Below are positions 25,167 through 33,567 of a DNA stretch of 64,000 bases, one piece after another (positions within the stretch are counted from its first letter, which is position 1; every line of letters starts with the position of its first letter). The position numbers and the translations under genes are program-made. The notes under the pieces are model-generated. The model had not been told where the DNA came from and made no database searches. It worked only from the letters and a program-made list of their open reading frames with translations. The stretch is from G958296245 sp965262055. Lineage in GTDB: Bacteria; Chloroflexota; Dehalococcoidia; Lucifugimonadales; G958296245. Location of the stretch: contig CBDHEI010000002.1 of NCBI GenBank assembly GCA_965262055.1, positions 62,001 to 126,000 of the forward strand, in the 5' to 3' direction.

Positions 25167-25777
25167 CGTTGTCCTCCTTTTCTCGAGCTTCGTGTTTGCC
25201 CGCTAAGGATGACGCGGTGGTCTCTCTTTCTCCAGACCCTCTCCCTCTTACACCACTTCCTGGGACTCTACTGCTGACCCCTGCGCGTCATTCCAGGCAG
25301 CCACAAGCTGGGCGACGCCTTCGCCGAGAGCCTGCAGGAGACGCTGGTCAACTCCAGGGAGAACCACTCCGAGCAGCATTGGGGGCTCGCCGGGTCCAGC
25401 GTGCCGGCGGTGGCCCTGGAGTCGGAGCCCGGCGACCTGCTCATGTTCAACCACCGCATCAAGCATAGCTCCTGGGGCGGAAGCGACCGGCGCAGGATGT
25501 TCACGCTCAACTTCCAGCAGAGGTTCAGGGACGAAGACTTGGATCAGCTACGGGACCACATATCAGGGATGGCGCGGTTCTGGGCCGAAGAGCCGTACGG
25601 AGAGGCCATGTTGAAGACCGCCACCCCTCGCGCATGCTTCACCTCGAGCAGTGGCTCGCCAACAGCGACCACCTGCCAGCGGAAGCCGCCAAGGCCCGTG
25701 AGGAGATGGAGGAGCCGTCACGGGGCTAGTTTCCCGTTTGTTGGGTATCGCCGCAGAGCGAGCTGCTCAACTACGGG

Positions 25778-25915
25778 GTGTGCAGAGGGGCAGAGCCCCT
25801 TTGCCGGGAGTCTGAGAGCCTGCCGAAGGGGTATCCCTCAGATATCGATTTCTTTCTCTTCCTGGAAGAGAAGGCCTCCCAAGAAGGCCCGGAAGTTGTC
25901 CTTCCGCAGCCCGTT
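25778..25915 (+). repeat. Dispersed palindromic repeat, second copy
   Basis: The core AGAGGGGCAGAGCCCCTTT and following bases are identical over about 33 bases to 7449-7481. Downstream palindromes are similar but diverged (CTTCCTggaagAGAAGG in place of CTTCCTgtataGGAAG), and it carries an inserted GCCTGCCGAAGGGG. It ends at the 3' end of the TatC-fusion gene. Confidence 0.7.
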
Positions 25916-27569
25916 AAGGAGCGCCCAACTGGCTCCTGAAGTAGGCCATCACCCTCTCGACGTACTCGTCCGGGCGCGCGTCGAAGGCATCGCCGTGCTC
26001 GACATCGGGAAGCGTCCATATCTCGCTGCCGGCATACGCCGCCTCGCGCAGCCTTACGGCGTGCTCCACGGGGATGCGGGCGTCCGCCTCCCCGTGGATG
26101 ATCAGCACGGGATAGCCGAGGGAGCCGACCACCTTTTCCGGCACGATACGTCCTATGTCGATGCCGTACAGCACCCGCGCCACCAACTTCAATCCGGGGG
26201 CAAAGACGGGTACCATCCATCTCGGGAAGATGGTGGCCCTGGCCGTCTCGCTCGCGATCAGGTCCTGCACGTCGGCGAAGGAGCTGTCCGCCACCACGGC
26301 CCTGATGCCGGGCTCCTCCGGTGCCCCGAGCAGCGCGATGGCGGCCCCCATGGAGGAACCCAGGACGCCCACTCGCCCCGGCGACACGCCGCGCTCCACC
26401 AGGAAGTCGTAGGCCCCAAGCATATCGTCCCTCTCGTAGAAGCCGCCGGAGACCCGTTCGCCTGCCGAATCGCCGTGGGCCCTCAGGTCGAAGAGCAGGA
26501 CGGTGTAACCGCCGTCGAACAGCGAGCGGGCAATCCTGAGACCATTCTCGTGCGCCCGGTTCGTGTTCAGACCGTGAACCACAATCACAGCCGGCCCTTC
26601 GCCCGCCTCGCCGATTAGCCAGCCCCTAAGGCTGATGTCGCCGCCCCTCGAGGGGAACTCAACGTCCTCGTAGGCGAGCCCGAACTCCGTGGGACTCCTG
26701 TCCGGCAGATTGCGCTCCGCCTTGGTGACGCCGGAGGCCATCAGGTAGGCGATATACCCGTAGGCGATGAAGAGCAGGATGAAGAGCACCACGATACTCC
26801 AGCGTAACACCCTGGCCCACACCGAGGAGCGTCCCTTGGACTCCTCCCGGCCCCCCAGCTTGGCCAGCCATATGCCTATCTCGTACATCACTATGATGGG
26901 CAGCGCCACCAGCGTCTGGTTGAATGGGTCGAAGGTCGGAGTGATCAGGGCGCCCAGGATGAAGGCCATCACGACGGCGTACCTCCGGTTCCTCGCGAGG
27001 AAGCTGGACGTGACCACACCGATCTTGGACAGGAAGTAGGCGAGGATGGGCATCTCGAAGACGAGGCCCATCCAGAACAGCAACGTCAGCATCAGGTTCG
27101 TGTAGTTGCCGATGCGTATGTAGGGCTCTGCTACCTCGCTCCCGAAGGAGAGCAGGAATCTCACTGCCGGAGGGAACAGCACCTGGTGCCCGAACGCGGC
27201 GCCCAGCAGGAACGAAAGCAGCGACGCCGGAAGAAGGACGTAGAGGTATCTCCTCTCCGCCGGGCTCAGCCCCGGCGCGATGAACATAACAATCTGGTAG
27301 AGCACCAAGGGCAGCGACAGGAACAGTCCCGCCAGCAGCGACACCTTCATCGCGATGCCGATGAACTCGGTCATCTCAGTGTATATCGGCTTGCCGGCGG
27401 CTACCCCCTCGAAGCCCTGCGCCGGACGCATCAGCAGTAGGAGTATCTGTTTGTGGAACGCGAACGCCGCCCCGGTGCAGACGAGCACCGACACCGCCGA
27501 CCACGTGATCCGCCGGCGAAGCTCGACTAGATGCTCTCGCATCGGTTGCTGTCTGTCGTTCACACGCAA
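25914..27569 (-). CDS. TatC translocase fused to an alpha/beta hydrolase
   Basis: The 551-residue protein joins two domains in one open frame. Residues 1-250 are TatC: HLVELRRRITWS, FVIAPGLSPAERRY-type segment (written here FIAPGLSPAERR), and six hydrophobic helices. TatC is the signal-peptide receptor of the twin-arginine export system. A seventh helix (about 257-282) follows, then an alpha/beta hydrolase (about 300-551) with VVHGLNTN, the nucleophile elbow GSSMG, the acid in HGEADARIP and the His in DVEHGDAFD. The extra helix should place the hydrolase outside the cytoplasmic membrane. The start is TTG 27569 or GTG 27563; ATG 27542 is also possible. No tatA/B gene is in the window. Confidence 0.8.
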   Translation of the reverse strand: MRVNDRQQPMREHLVELRRRITWSAVSVLVCTGAAFAFHKQILLLLMRPAQGFEGVAAGKPIYTEMTEFIGIAMKVSLLAGLFLSLPLVLYQIVMFIAPGLSPAERRYLYVLLPASLLSFLLGAAFGHQVLFPPAVRFLLSFGSEVAEPYIRIGNYTNLMLTLLFWMGLVFEMPILAYFLSKIGVVTSSFLARNRRYAVVMAFILGALITPTFDPFNQTLVALPIIVMYEIGIWLAKLGGREESKGRSSVWARVLRWSIVVLFILLFIAYGYIAYLMASGVTKAERNLPDRSPTEFGLAYEDVEFPSRGGDISLRGWLIGEAGEGPAVIVVHGLNTNRAHENGLRIARSLFDGGYTVLLFDLRAHGDSAGERVSGGFYERDDMLGAYDFLVERGVSPGRVGVLGSSMGAAIALLGAPEEPGIRAVVADSSFADVQDLIASETARATIFPRWMVPVFAPGLKLVARVLYGIDIGRIVPEKVVGSLGYPVLIIHGEADARIPVEHAVRLREAAYAGSEIWTLPDVEHGDAFDARPDEYVERVMAYFRSQLGAP

Positions 27570-27699
27570 GCCCGGCTCCCGTCAAAGGCTCCGGCCATTA
27601 TACCCGCTGCGCCCCAGCCGCTCCGGAGCGCCTCCTAGCGGAGCTTAGGCCCAGCCGCCTGGTGCGGATGAATGGAGCAGCGATCCGGCCGCCGGGCTA

Positions 27700-29175
27700 T
27701 TATTGGTCCGAGCAGAAGGGCAGGGTGAGCCGGAGAAGGTCATTGCTCTCGACGGACCGCAGGCCCTGCGGTATGCATCCCGTGAACCGGTTCCCGCCGA
27801 GCCTCAGTTCCATCAGGTTTGAGAGGCTCCCCAACTCGGACGGTATCTCACCACTCAAATCGTTCTCCGAGAGGTAGAGTTGTGTCAGAGCGGTGAGGCC
27901 GCCCAACTCCGATGGTATCTCACCGATCAACTGGTTTAGTGAGAGATCCAGCAAATACAAACTGGAGAGGCTAGCCAACTCAGGCGGTATCTCACCGATC
28001 AACTGGTTCTCCCCGACCACCAACTCTTCCAGATTGATGAGAGCGCCCAGCTCGGACGGCATCTCTCCGCTTAACCGATTCGAACCGAGTTTCAACGATC
28101 GCAACTCGGTAAGGCTGTTGAGCCCCACCGGTATTTCACCACTCAACTCGTTGCGGCTAAGGTACAGCAACTCCAGATTGGTGAGGGCGCTCAATTCAGA
28201 CGGTATCTCTCCGCTCAACCGGTTAAGCGCGAGGTCCAGGACTCCCAGGTTGGTAAGGCTGCTCAATTCAGACGGTATTTCACCACTCAGCCGGTTCTTC
28301 GAAAGGTACAGCGAATGCAAATTGACGAGGGCGCCTAACTCGGACAGGATCTCTCCACTCAACTGGTTTTCTGAGAGAATCAGCGACTCCAAAGTGAAGA
28401 GGCTGGCCAACTCCGGCGGTATCTCTCCCCTCAACCGATTGTCAGAGAGAAACAGCGCCTCAAGACTGGATAGCCTACCCAACTCTGGCGGTATCTCCCC
28501 ACTCAACCGGTTTTGCCTCACATCCAGTACCTCCAAACTGAAGAGATTGGCCAGCTCCGACGGTATCTCCCCGCTCAACCGGTTCCCATAGAGACGCAGT
28601 TCGGTCAGCTCGGACAGGCTACCCAACTCAGGCAGTATCTCCCCGCTCAAACCGTTGTCCCCCAGGGTCAATTCTGTGACGCGGCCTCTGGCCTCCGCAG
28701 TGACGCCATGCCAATCGCCGATCGGAGCGCTGCTGAGCCAGCCCCCGTTGTTGCTCCAGTTAGCCCCGTCCATGGCGTAGTAGAAAGCCACCAGCGCCGC
28801 CCTGTCACGAGAGCAGAGCGGCAGACCGAGCTCGGCAAGGTCGTTGTCTCGCACCGAGCGCAATTTCAGGGGCACGCATCCTGTAAACCGGTTGCCTTCG
28901 AGGACGACCCTTGTCAAATTGGCAAGATGGCCCAATTCCGACGGTATCTGACCGGTCAACTCGTTCCAACCGAGGATCAGAGTTTCCAATCGGCTGAGCC
29001 TGCCCAGCTCCGAGGGTATCCTACCTGTCAACCGGTTCCGCGAGAGATGCAGACCCTTCAGGTTTGTGAGACTGCCCAACTCCGGCGGCACGTCACCGCT
29101 CAAATCGTTCCCACCCAAGTCTAGACCCTCAAGCTTGGTCAGCCTGCCTAATTCCGGCGGTATCTCTCCGCTCAA
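27700..29175 (-). CDS. Leucine-rich repeat protein, C-terminal part of a frameshifted gene
   Basis: This 491-codon frame is built of 24-residue LRR units of the plant-like LSGEIPPELG type, about 19 copies, with a second N-cap module in the middle (RAALVAFYYAMDGANWSNNG). It has no start of its own: it is the continuation of the lipoprotein at 29172-30482 after a one-base shift. All other copies of the repeat read CTCAACTCGTTCCC on the plus strand; the junction reads CTCAATCGTTCCC, so one C is missing between 29175 and 29176. Joined, the protein would have about 927 residues. LRR domains of this type bind proteins or glycans at the cell surface. Confidence 0.75.
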   Translation of the reverse strand: MSGEIPPELGRLTKLEGLDLGGNDLSGDVPPELGSLTNLKGLHLSRNRLTGRIPSELGRLSRLETLILGWNELTGQIPSELGHLANLTRVVLEGNRFTGCVPLKLRSVRDNDLAELGLPLCSRDRAALVAFYYAMDGANWSNNGGWLSSAPIGDWHGVTAEARGRVTELTLGDNGLSGEILPELGSLSELTELRLYGNRLSGEIPSELANLFSLEVLDVRQNRLSGEIPPELGRLSSLEALFLSDNRLRGEIPPELASLFTLESLILSENQLSGEILSELGALVNLHSLYLSKNRLSGEIPSELSSLTNLGVLDLALNRLSGEIPSELSALTNLELLYLSRNELSGEIPVGLNSLTELRSLKLGSNRLSGEMPSELGALINLEELVVGENQLIGEIPPELASLSSLYLLDLSLNQLIGEIPSELGGLTALTQLYLSENDLSGEIPSELGSLSNLMELRLGGNRFTGCIPQGLRSVESNDLLRLTLPFCSDQ

Positions 29176-30482
29176 TCGTTCCCCGAGAGGCGCAGCCCAG
29201 TCAGGTCGGTGAGGCCGCCCAACTCAGCGGGTATCTCCCCATTCAACTCGTTCCCATCGAGGTACATCAGCTCCAGATCAGCGAGGCCGCCCAGCTCAGG
29301 TGGTATCTCCCCATTCAACTCGTTCCCCGAGAGGCGCAGCTCAATCAGATCGGTGAGACCGCCCAGCTCAGGTGGTATCTCCCCACTCAACTCGTTCCCA
29401 TTGAGGTGCAGATCTGTCAGATCGGTAAGACCGCCCAATTCAGGCGGTATCCTGCAGCTCAACTCGTTCCCACTGAGGTACAGTCGGTTCAGATCAGTTA
29501 GGCTACCCAGCTCCGGCGGTATCTCTCCACTTAAGTCGTTCCCATTGAGGTCCAGAAGCTCCAGATCAGTGAGGGCGCCCAACTCAGACGGTATTTCTCC
29601 GCTTAACTCGTTCACTGAAAGATCCAGCAGCTCCAGATCGGTGAGGCCGCCCAGCTCTGGCGGTATCTCTCCCATCAACTCGTTCCCAAAGAGGCGCAAC
29701 TCGATAAGATTGGCGAGGCTGCCCAACTCAGCCGGTACCTCACCTATTAGCCTGTTCTCATCGAGCATCAATTCCGTGACCCGAGCGTTCTCGTCAGTGA
29801 CGACGCCGTGCCACACACCTATCGGCGCGTCGCTCAACCAGTTCGTACTGTCGGCCCAGTTCGGACCGTCCGTGGCGTTGTAGAGCGCGACCAGAGCAGG
29901 CCTGTCCGGAGACGGTGTAGGCGTCGGTGTGGGGGTAGGCGTGCTGGTAGGTGTGGGTGTAGGCGTCGGCGTGTTAGTTGGAGTGGGTGTGTTGGTCGGC
30001 GTGGGTGTAGGCATCGGCGTAGGTGTGCTGGTTGGCGTGTATGTAGGAATGGGTGTGCTGGTAGGCGTAGGTGTCCTGGTAGGCGTAGGTGTGGGAGTGG
30101 GTATCGGTGTGGGCGTAGGTGTGTTGATCGGCGAAGGTGTATGCGTCGGTGTGCTGGTAAACGTGGGCGTAGCCGTGCTAGTCGGCGGTGGCGTGGGCGC
30201 GTTGGTGGGCGAAGGTGTGGGCGCGAGGGTAGGTGTAGGAGTGTTGGTGGGCGAAGGAGTAGGAGTGCTGGTCGGCGTGGGCGTAGGAGTGCTGGTCGGC
30301 ATCGGCGTAGGAGTGCTGGTCGGCATCGGCGTAGGAGTGCTGGTCGGCATCGGCGTAGGATCGGGCCCAGCGCATGCGGTCAACAGCACGGTTGCAATGC
30401 ACAACAACGCGAACAGAACCGCGGTACGCGCGCCGGAACTGAGGCCCTGTGCGCTACGGAGCACAGGAGCACGGTGCACCAC
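29172..30482 (-). CDS. LRR lipoprotein with Thr-Pro stalk, N-terminal part of a frameshifted gene
   Basis: The frame starts at GTG 30482. Residues 1-37 form a lipoprotein signal peptide ending LLTAC (C37 would be lipidated). Next comes a Thr/Pro/Met/Ser stalk of about 155 residues, then an N-cap module (RPALVALYNATDGPNWADS) and eight or nine LRRs before a premature TGA at 29172. The reading continues in the next frame (27700-29175). The design, a lipid anchor, an extended stalk and a large LRR head, suggests an adhesin or surface receptor. The head repeats are so alike that recombination or slippage could change their number. Confidence 0.8.
   Translation of the reverse strand: MVHRAPVLRSAQGLSSGARTAVLFALLCIATVLLTACAGPDPTPMPTSTPTPMPTSTPTPMPTSTPTPTPTSTPTPSPTNTPTPTLAPTPSPTNAPTPPPTSTATPTFTSTPTHTPSPINTPTPTPIPTPTPTPTRTPTPTSTPIPTYTPTSTPTPMPTPTPTNTPTPTNTPTPTPTPTSTPTPTPTPTPSPDRPALVALYNATDGPNWADSTNWLSDAPIGVWHGVVTDENARVTELMLDENRLIGEVPAELGSLANLIELRLFGNELMGEIPPELGGLTDLELLDLSVNELSGEIPSELGALTDLELLDLNGNDLSGEIPPELGSLTDLNRLYLSGNELSCRIPPELGGLTDLTDLHLNGNELSGEIPPELGGLTDLIELRLSGNELNGEIPPELGGLADLELMYLDGNELNGEIPAELGGLTDLTGLRLSGND
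29915..30365 (-). repeat. Thr-Pro stalk-coding tandem repeat
   Basis: About 450 bases consist of degenerate 6- to 24-base units; the most regular part (30265-30362) repeats GGCGTAGGAGTGCTGGTCGG with CAT spacers on the plus strand. It codes for Thr-Pro-rich stalk residues on the minus strand. The plus strand is also open (Gly-Val-rich) but only as a shadow. Confidence 0.85.
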
Positions 30483-30695
30483 TTATCCCCCAAGCCCCGC
30501 CGAAGTAACCATGTTGTGTCTTCTCGCCCGTGTCCTACGCCCCGATTGTAACAGGCGCTCCAGGTGCCCTCGAACATTGCCCCTATCGCTCACTGGCTGT
30601 CGCCCCGCCGACGGACCGCTCTCGCACCGGCGCTGACCGGCTGGCCGGTGGTATCATGTTTGTCCGGTAGACAGGGGGCGGCGGACTACGGAGCG

Positions 30696-31088
30696 ATGGC
30701 AAGCAGACACTCGGACTGGATGGCGCAGGCGGGGCGTGACCTAGAGCACGCCCAGCGCGCGGCGGAGGGCGGGTCCCACGAATGGGCCTGCTTTGCGGCG
30801 CACCAGGCTTCGGAGAAGGCGATCAAGGCGTTCTTCCAGTGGTCCGGCGCGCGGGTGGTCCGTGGCCGCTCAGTGGCCGACATGGTGTCCGAGCTTGCCA
30901 GGTCGTTGCCGGAGGCATCAGCGCTGCTGGAGGCCGCCAGGGAGCTGGACAGGCACTACGTGCCGGCGAGGTACCCGGACGCCTTCCCTTCGGGCGCCCC
31001 GTTCCAGTACTACTCGGAGAAGGACTCGGCGAGGGCCATAGGCCATGCTAGAAAGATCGACAGGTTCTGTCACGGTCATCTACCTTGA
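30696..31088 (+). CDS. HEPN-domain protein (toxin-like partner of MNT)
   Basis: ATG 30696 follows a GGAG; the product has 130 residues of helical HEPN fold: DWMAQAGRDLEHAQ, ACFAAHQASEKAIKAFFQ and ELDRHYVPARYPDAF. The pattern R82-x4-H87-Y88 fits the HEPN RNase-type motif. HEPN proteins paired with an MNT nucleotidyltransferase form type VII-like toxin-antitoxin modules, in which MNT adenylylates the HEPN toxin. The next gene, overlapping by 44 bases, is exactly such an MNT protein. It could also belong to the less studied COG2250-type HEPN proteins, whose RHY-P-RYP segment it shares. Confidence 0.85.
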   Translation: MASRHSDWMAQAGRDLEHAQRAAEGGSHEWACFAAHQASEKAIKAFFQWSGARVVRGRSVADMVSELARSLPEASALLEAARELDRHYVPARYPDAFPSGAPFQYYSEKDSARAIGHARKIDRFCHGHLP

Positions 31089-31458
31089 CCGCGAGGCGGT
31101 GATCGAGAAGACGCGGGCCGCCGTGGCGGTGCTGGCCCGCGAGCGCGCCGAGATAGAGCGGGTCGTGCTGTTCGGCTCCATGGCGCGCGGCGACGCAGTG
31201 CCGGGGAGTGACGTCGACCTGCTGATGGTGCTCTCGGAAAGCCGCTTCCCTTTCCTGGACAGGTCCGTCGAGTACAAGCCGAAGGGTATCCCGGTTGGGG
31301 TGGACGTCTTTGCGTACACCGAGGACGAGATACAGAAGATGACCCACGACGGGCACATGCTCTTGAAGCAGGCCCTGTCGGAGGGGATCACAGTCTACGA
31401 CCGCCGCGCCGGAGCGGTGGACTCGCTGAAAGGAGAGCGCGTTGCTGAGGACCATTAG
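31045..31458 (+). CDS. MNT-domain nucleotidyltransferase (antitoxin-like)
   Basis: The 137-residue protein shows the minimal nucleotidyltransferase motif GS-x10-D-x-D exactly (G44, S45, D56, D58) and a third carboxylate in GVDVFAY (D87). Such proteins adenylylate their HEPN partner. ATG 31045 overlaps the HEPN gene by 44 bases, and the 3' end overlaps the aspS start by 17 bases, so expression of the module is tied to aspartyl-tRNA synthetase. No promoter is seen between the three genes. Confidence 0.88.
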   Translation: MLERSTGSVTVIYLDREAVIEKTRAAVAVLARERAEIERVVLFGSMARGDAVPGSDVDLLMVLSESRFPFLDRSVEYKPKGIPVGVDVFAYTEDEIQKMTHDGHMLLKQALSEGITVYDRRAGAVDSLKGERVAEDH

Positions 31459-33238
31459 CTGCGGGGAGGTCAGGAAGGACCATATCGGGAGCCGTGTCGA
31501 GCTGGCCGGGTGGGTGGACCGCCGGCGCGACCACGGCAACCTGATCTTCATAGACCTGCGTGACCGTGAGGGTCTGGTACAGGTGGTCTTCAACCCGGAG
31601 ACGGCCCCCGAGCAGCACGCCGTGGCCGAGCGCCTGCGCAGCGAGTGGGTCGTCCAGGTCGGCGGCCTCGTGCGGGTGCGCCCCGAGGGGGCGGAGAACC
31701 CGAAGCTGGCGACCGGCGCCATAGAGGTTGCCGCCGAGACCCTGGAGGTGCTCAACGAGTCCAGGACGCCCCCGTTCGAGGTGGGCGGCGACGCCGAGGT
31801 GGACGAGCTGCTGCGACTTAAGCACCGCTACGTCGATCTGCGGCGCGCGCCGATGCGGGACATGCTGGCGCTGCGACACAGGGTGGTAAAGTTCATTCGC
31901 GACTTCCTGGACGAGCGCGGCTTCTTGGAGGTTGAGACCCCGATCCTGATCAAGAGCACCCCCGAGGGCGCCCGGGACTACATTGTGCCCAGCCGCCTGT
32001 ACCCGGGGAAGTTCTACGCCCTCCCGCAGTCGCCCCAGCAGCTAAAGCAGCTCCTGATGGCGGGCGGCGTGGACAAGTACTTCCAGATAGCGCGCTGCTT
32101 CCGCGACGAAGACCCGAGGGCGGACCGTCAGCCCGAGCACACCCAGCTCGACCTGGAGATGAGCTTCGTGGAGCAGGACGACGTGCTCGACCTGATCGAG
32201 GAGCTGTACACCGCGCTTGTGAAGACGGTCTACCCCGAAAAGCGGCTGCTGACCCCATTCCCCAAGCTCACCTACGCCGACTCGATGGCCGACTACGGCA
32301 CCGACAAGCCAGACCTGCGCTTCGGGCTCAAGATGGCCGACCTGTCGGAGACGGCCGGCAAGACCGACTTCCGCGTCTTCCGCTCTGTCCTCGACGGCGG
32401 CGGAATCGTCAAGGGCTTCGCCGCCCCCGGCTGCGCCAGCTACGGCAGGGGGCAGCTCGACGGGCTGGTCGACTTCGTCAAGAGCAGGGGCGCCGCCGGA
32501 CTCGTGCCCATCGCCCTGCTGGGAGAGGGGTCCTCCCTGGACGAGCTGACCGAGTCCGACGTCCGCTCGCCGGTGACGCGCTTCCTCGGGCTAGACACGG
32601 TGAAGGAAATAGCCCGCCTGACGGGCGCGAGCAGGGGCGACCTCATCCTGGTCATAGCCGGGCCGGCCAAGCCGACCAACGTCGCCCTGAGCGCCCTGCG
32701 CAACGAGATGGGCCAGCGCCTCGAGACGCCCGACCCCGACCTCTACGCGTTCGCCTTCGTCACGGACTTCCCGCTGTTCGAGTGGAAGGAGGACGAGGGC
32801 CGGTGGGACGCGATGCACCACGCCTTCTCTATGCCCAGACCAGAGCACCTCAACCTGATCGAGAGCGATCCGGGCAGGGTGATCGGACAGATCTACGACC
32901 TGATCTGCAACGGCTACGAGCTCGCCAGCGGCAGCATCCGCGTCCACCGACGCGAGCTACAGGAGCGCATCCTGAAGGTGTTGGGCTACACACCCGATCA
33001 AGTCCAGGAACGGTTCGGCCAGCTACTGACGGCCTTCGAGTACGGAGCGCCCCCGCACGGCGGCATCGCGCCGGGCATCGACCGCCTGCTCATGGTCCTG
33101 ACCGGGAACCACAACATCCGCGACACGATCGCCTTCCCAAAGACGCAGAACGCGATCGACCCGCTGTTCGAGGCCCCGGGCGAGGTCGAGCAGGCCCAGC
33201 TAGACGAGCTGCACATCCGCATCGCCGACGACGCCTGA
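31442..33238 (+). CDS. aspS: Aspartate--tRNA ligase
   Basis: The 598-residue class II synthetase starts at TTG 31442 (GGAG six bases upstream). The N-terminal anticodon-binding OB fold has GWVDRRRDHGNLIFIDLRDREG; the catalytic core has ETPILIKSTPEGARD, motif 2 FRDEDPRADRQPEHTQLD, the bacterial GAD insertion (about 290-420), and motif 3 GGIAPGIDRLLM. The bacterial-type insertion and length argue for the bacterial AspRS. Whether it is discriminating or also charges tRNA-Asn cannot be decided here. It is coupled to the HEPN/MNT pair upstream. Confidence 0.95.
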   Translation: MLRTISCGEVRKDHIGSRVELAGWVDRRRDHGNLIFIDLRDREGLVQVVFNPETAPEQHAVAERLRSEWVVQVGGLVRVRPEGAENPKLATGAIEVAAETLEVLNESRTPPFEVGGDAEVDELLRLKHRYVDLRRAPMRDMLALRHRVVKFIRDFLDERGFLEVETPILIKSTPEGARDYIVPSRLYPGKFYALPQSPQQLKQLLMAGGVDKYFQIARCFRDEDPRADRQPEHTQLDLEMSFVEQDDVLDLIEELYTALVKTVYPEKRLLTPFPKLTYADSMADYGTDKPDLRFGLKMADLSETAGKTDFRVFRSVLDGGGIVKGFAAPGCASYGRGQLDGLVDFVKSRGAAGLVPIALLGEGSSLDELTESDVRSPVTRFLGLDTVKEIARLTGASRGDLILVIAGPAKPTNVALSALRNEMGQRLETPDPDLYAFAFVTDFPLFEWKEDEGRWDAMHHAFSMPRPEHLNLIESDPGRVIGQIYDLICNGYELASGSIRVHRRELQERILKVLGYTPDQVQERFGQLLTAFEYGAPPHGGIAPGIDRLLMVLTGNHNIRDTIAFPKTQNAIDPLFEAPGEVEQAQLDELHIRIADDA

Positions 33239-33261
33239 CCGGGACGTCGGGCTGGACCAGC

Positions 33262-33552
33262 CTAGTAAACGTCCAGCGTGAAGCCCCGTCCCTGCGGCGA
33301 CTCCTTGAAGTCGAACACCGACTTGGAGAGCTGTTCGGCGAGCGCCTCGTCGATGAGCAGCAGCGGCCTGCCCTCGTGTTCCACGATATGGTCGTTGGTG
33401 CGCTCGCCGTCGGTCACGATGCCGAAGTCGCCGGCGCCCTGCCACAGTGGAGGAGTCGCCAGCCTGAGGTGCTGCTGGGGCCCCATGCGCGTCACGCTCG
33501 TGACCCTCACGAGCTCCTCTATGGCAGTGTCTGTTACTGTTACCGTGACCAT
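33262..33552 (-). CDS. HesB/IscA-like domain protein lacking cysteines
   Basis: The 96-residue protein follows the A-type Fe-S carrier fold: VTDTAIEELVRV at the start, a Gly-containing strand (QGAGDFGIVTDG), HEGRPLLLIDEALAEQL, and VFDFKESPQGRGFTLD at the end. Unlike IscA or ErpA it has no Cys at all, so it cannot hold a cluster in the usual way. Comparable Cys-less relatives are often annotated as Fe-S biosynthesis domain proteins. It may be a structural or regulatory derivative. It ends 15 bases before the next gene on the same strand begins its stop, forming a possible two-gene unit. Confidence 0.6.
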   Translation of the reverse strand: MVTVTVTDTAIEELVRVTSVTRMGPQQHLRLATPPLWQGAGDFGIVTDGERTNDHIVEHEGRPLLLIDEALAEQLSKSVFDFKESPQGRGFTLDVY

Positions 33553-33567
33553 GACGTTCCGGCCCGC

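Larger units (their letters stand above)
21696..25258 (-). mobile_element. IS256-family element with a nested insertion
   Basis: Its outer ends are AAGTGGTGTAAG (21696-21707) and the exact reverse complement (25247-25258). The right end continues inward AGGGAGAG... to GCGTCATCC. The left end is split: after GTAAG at 21703-21707 comes foreign DNA up to 23922, and then GTAAGAG and GCGTCATCC resume at 23923. Removing 21708-23922 and one GTAAG restores a left end that matches the right. The transposase is intact at 23952-25166. No target duplication is visible outside, consistent with a deletion in the PhyH gene. Confidence 0.75.
21444..25729 (+). pseudogene. Phytanoyl-CoA dioxygenase (PhyH) family gene, interrupted by IS elements
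   Basis: The first 83 codons (21444-about 21693) read like the N-terminus of a PhyH dioxygenase (RLMDTFGFIKFPGLFANDIDR). The frame then runs into the end of an IS256-type element. The C-terminal part resumes just after the other IS end: from about 25284 it reads VIPGSHKLGDAFAESL, then LESEPGDLLMFNHRIKHSSW (metal and 2-oxoglutarate ligands) and FTLNFQQRF. A further frameshift near 25625 separates the tail, which ends at TAG 25727-25729. The middle, including the expected HxD metal motif, is missing, so part was deleted as well as interrupted. PhyH enzymes are Fe(II)/2-oxoglutarate oxygenases; this one is dead. An intact relative lies at 62430. Confidence 0.8.

Noticed and set aside
29915..30365. 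Possible CRISPR array
   Set aside because: Repeat units are 6-24 bases with no unique spacers and code for Thr-Pro in one frame; no cas genes nearby.
29929..30636. Gly-Val-rich open frame opposite the Thr-Pro stalk
   Set aside because: It is the complement of the stalk-coding repeat; a periodic repeat is open in several frames by construction.
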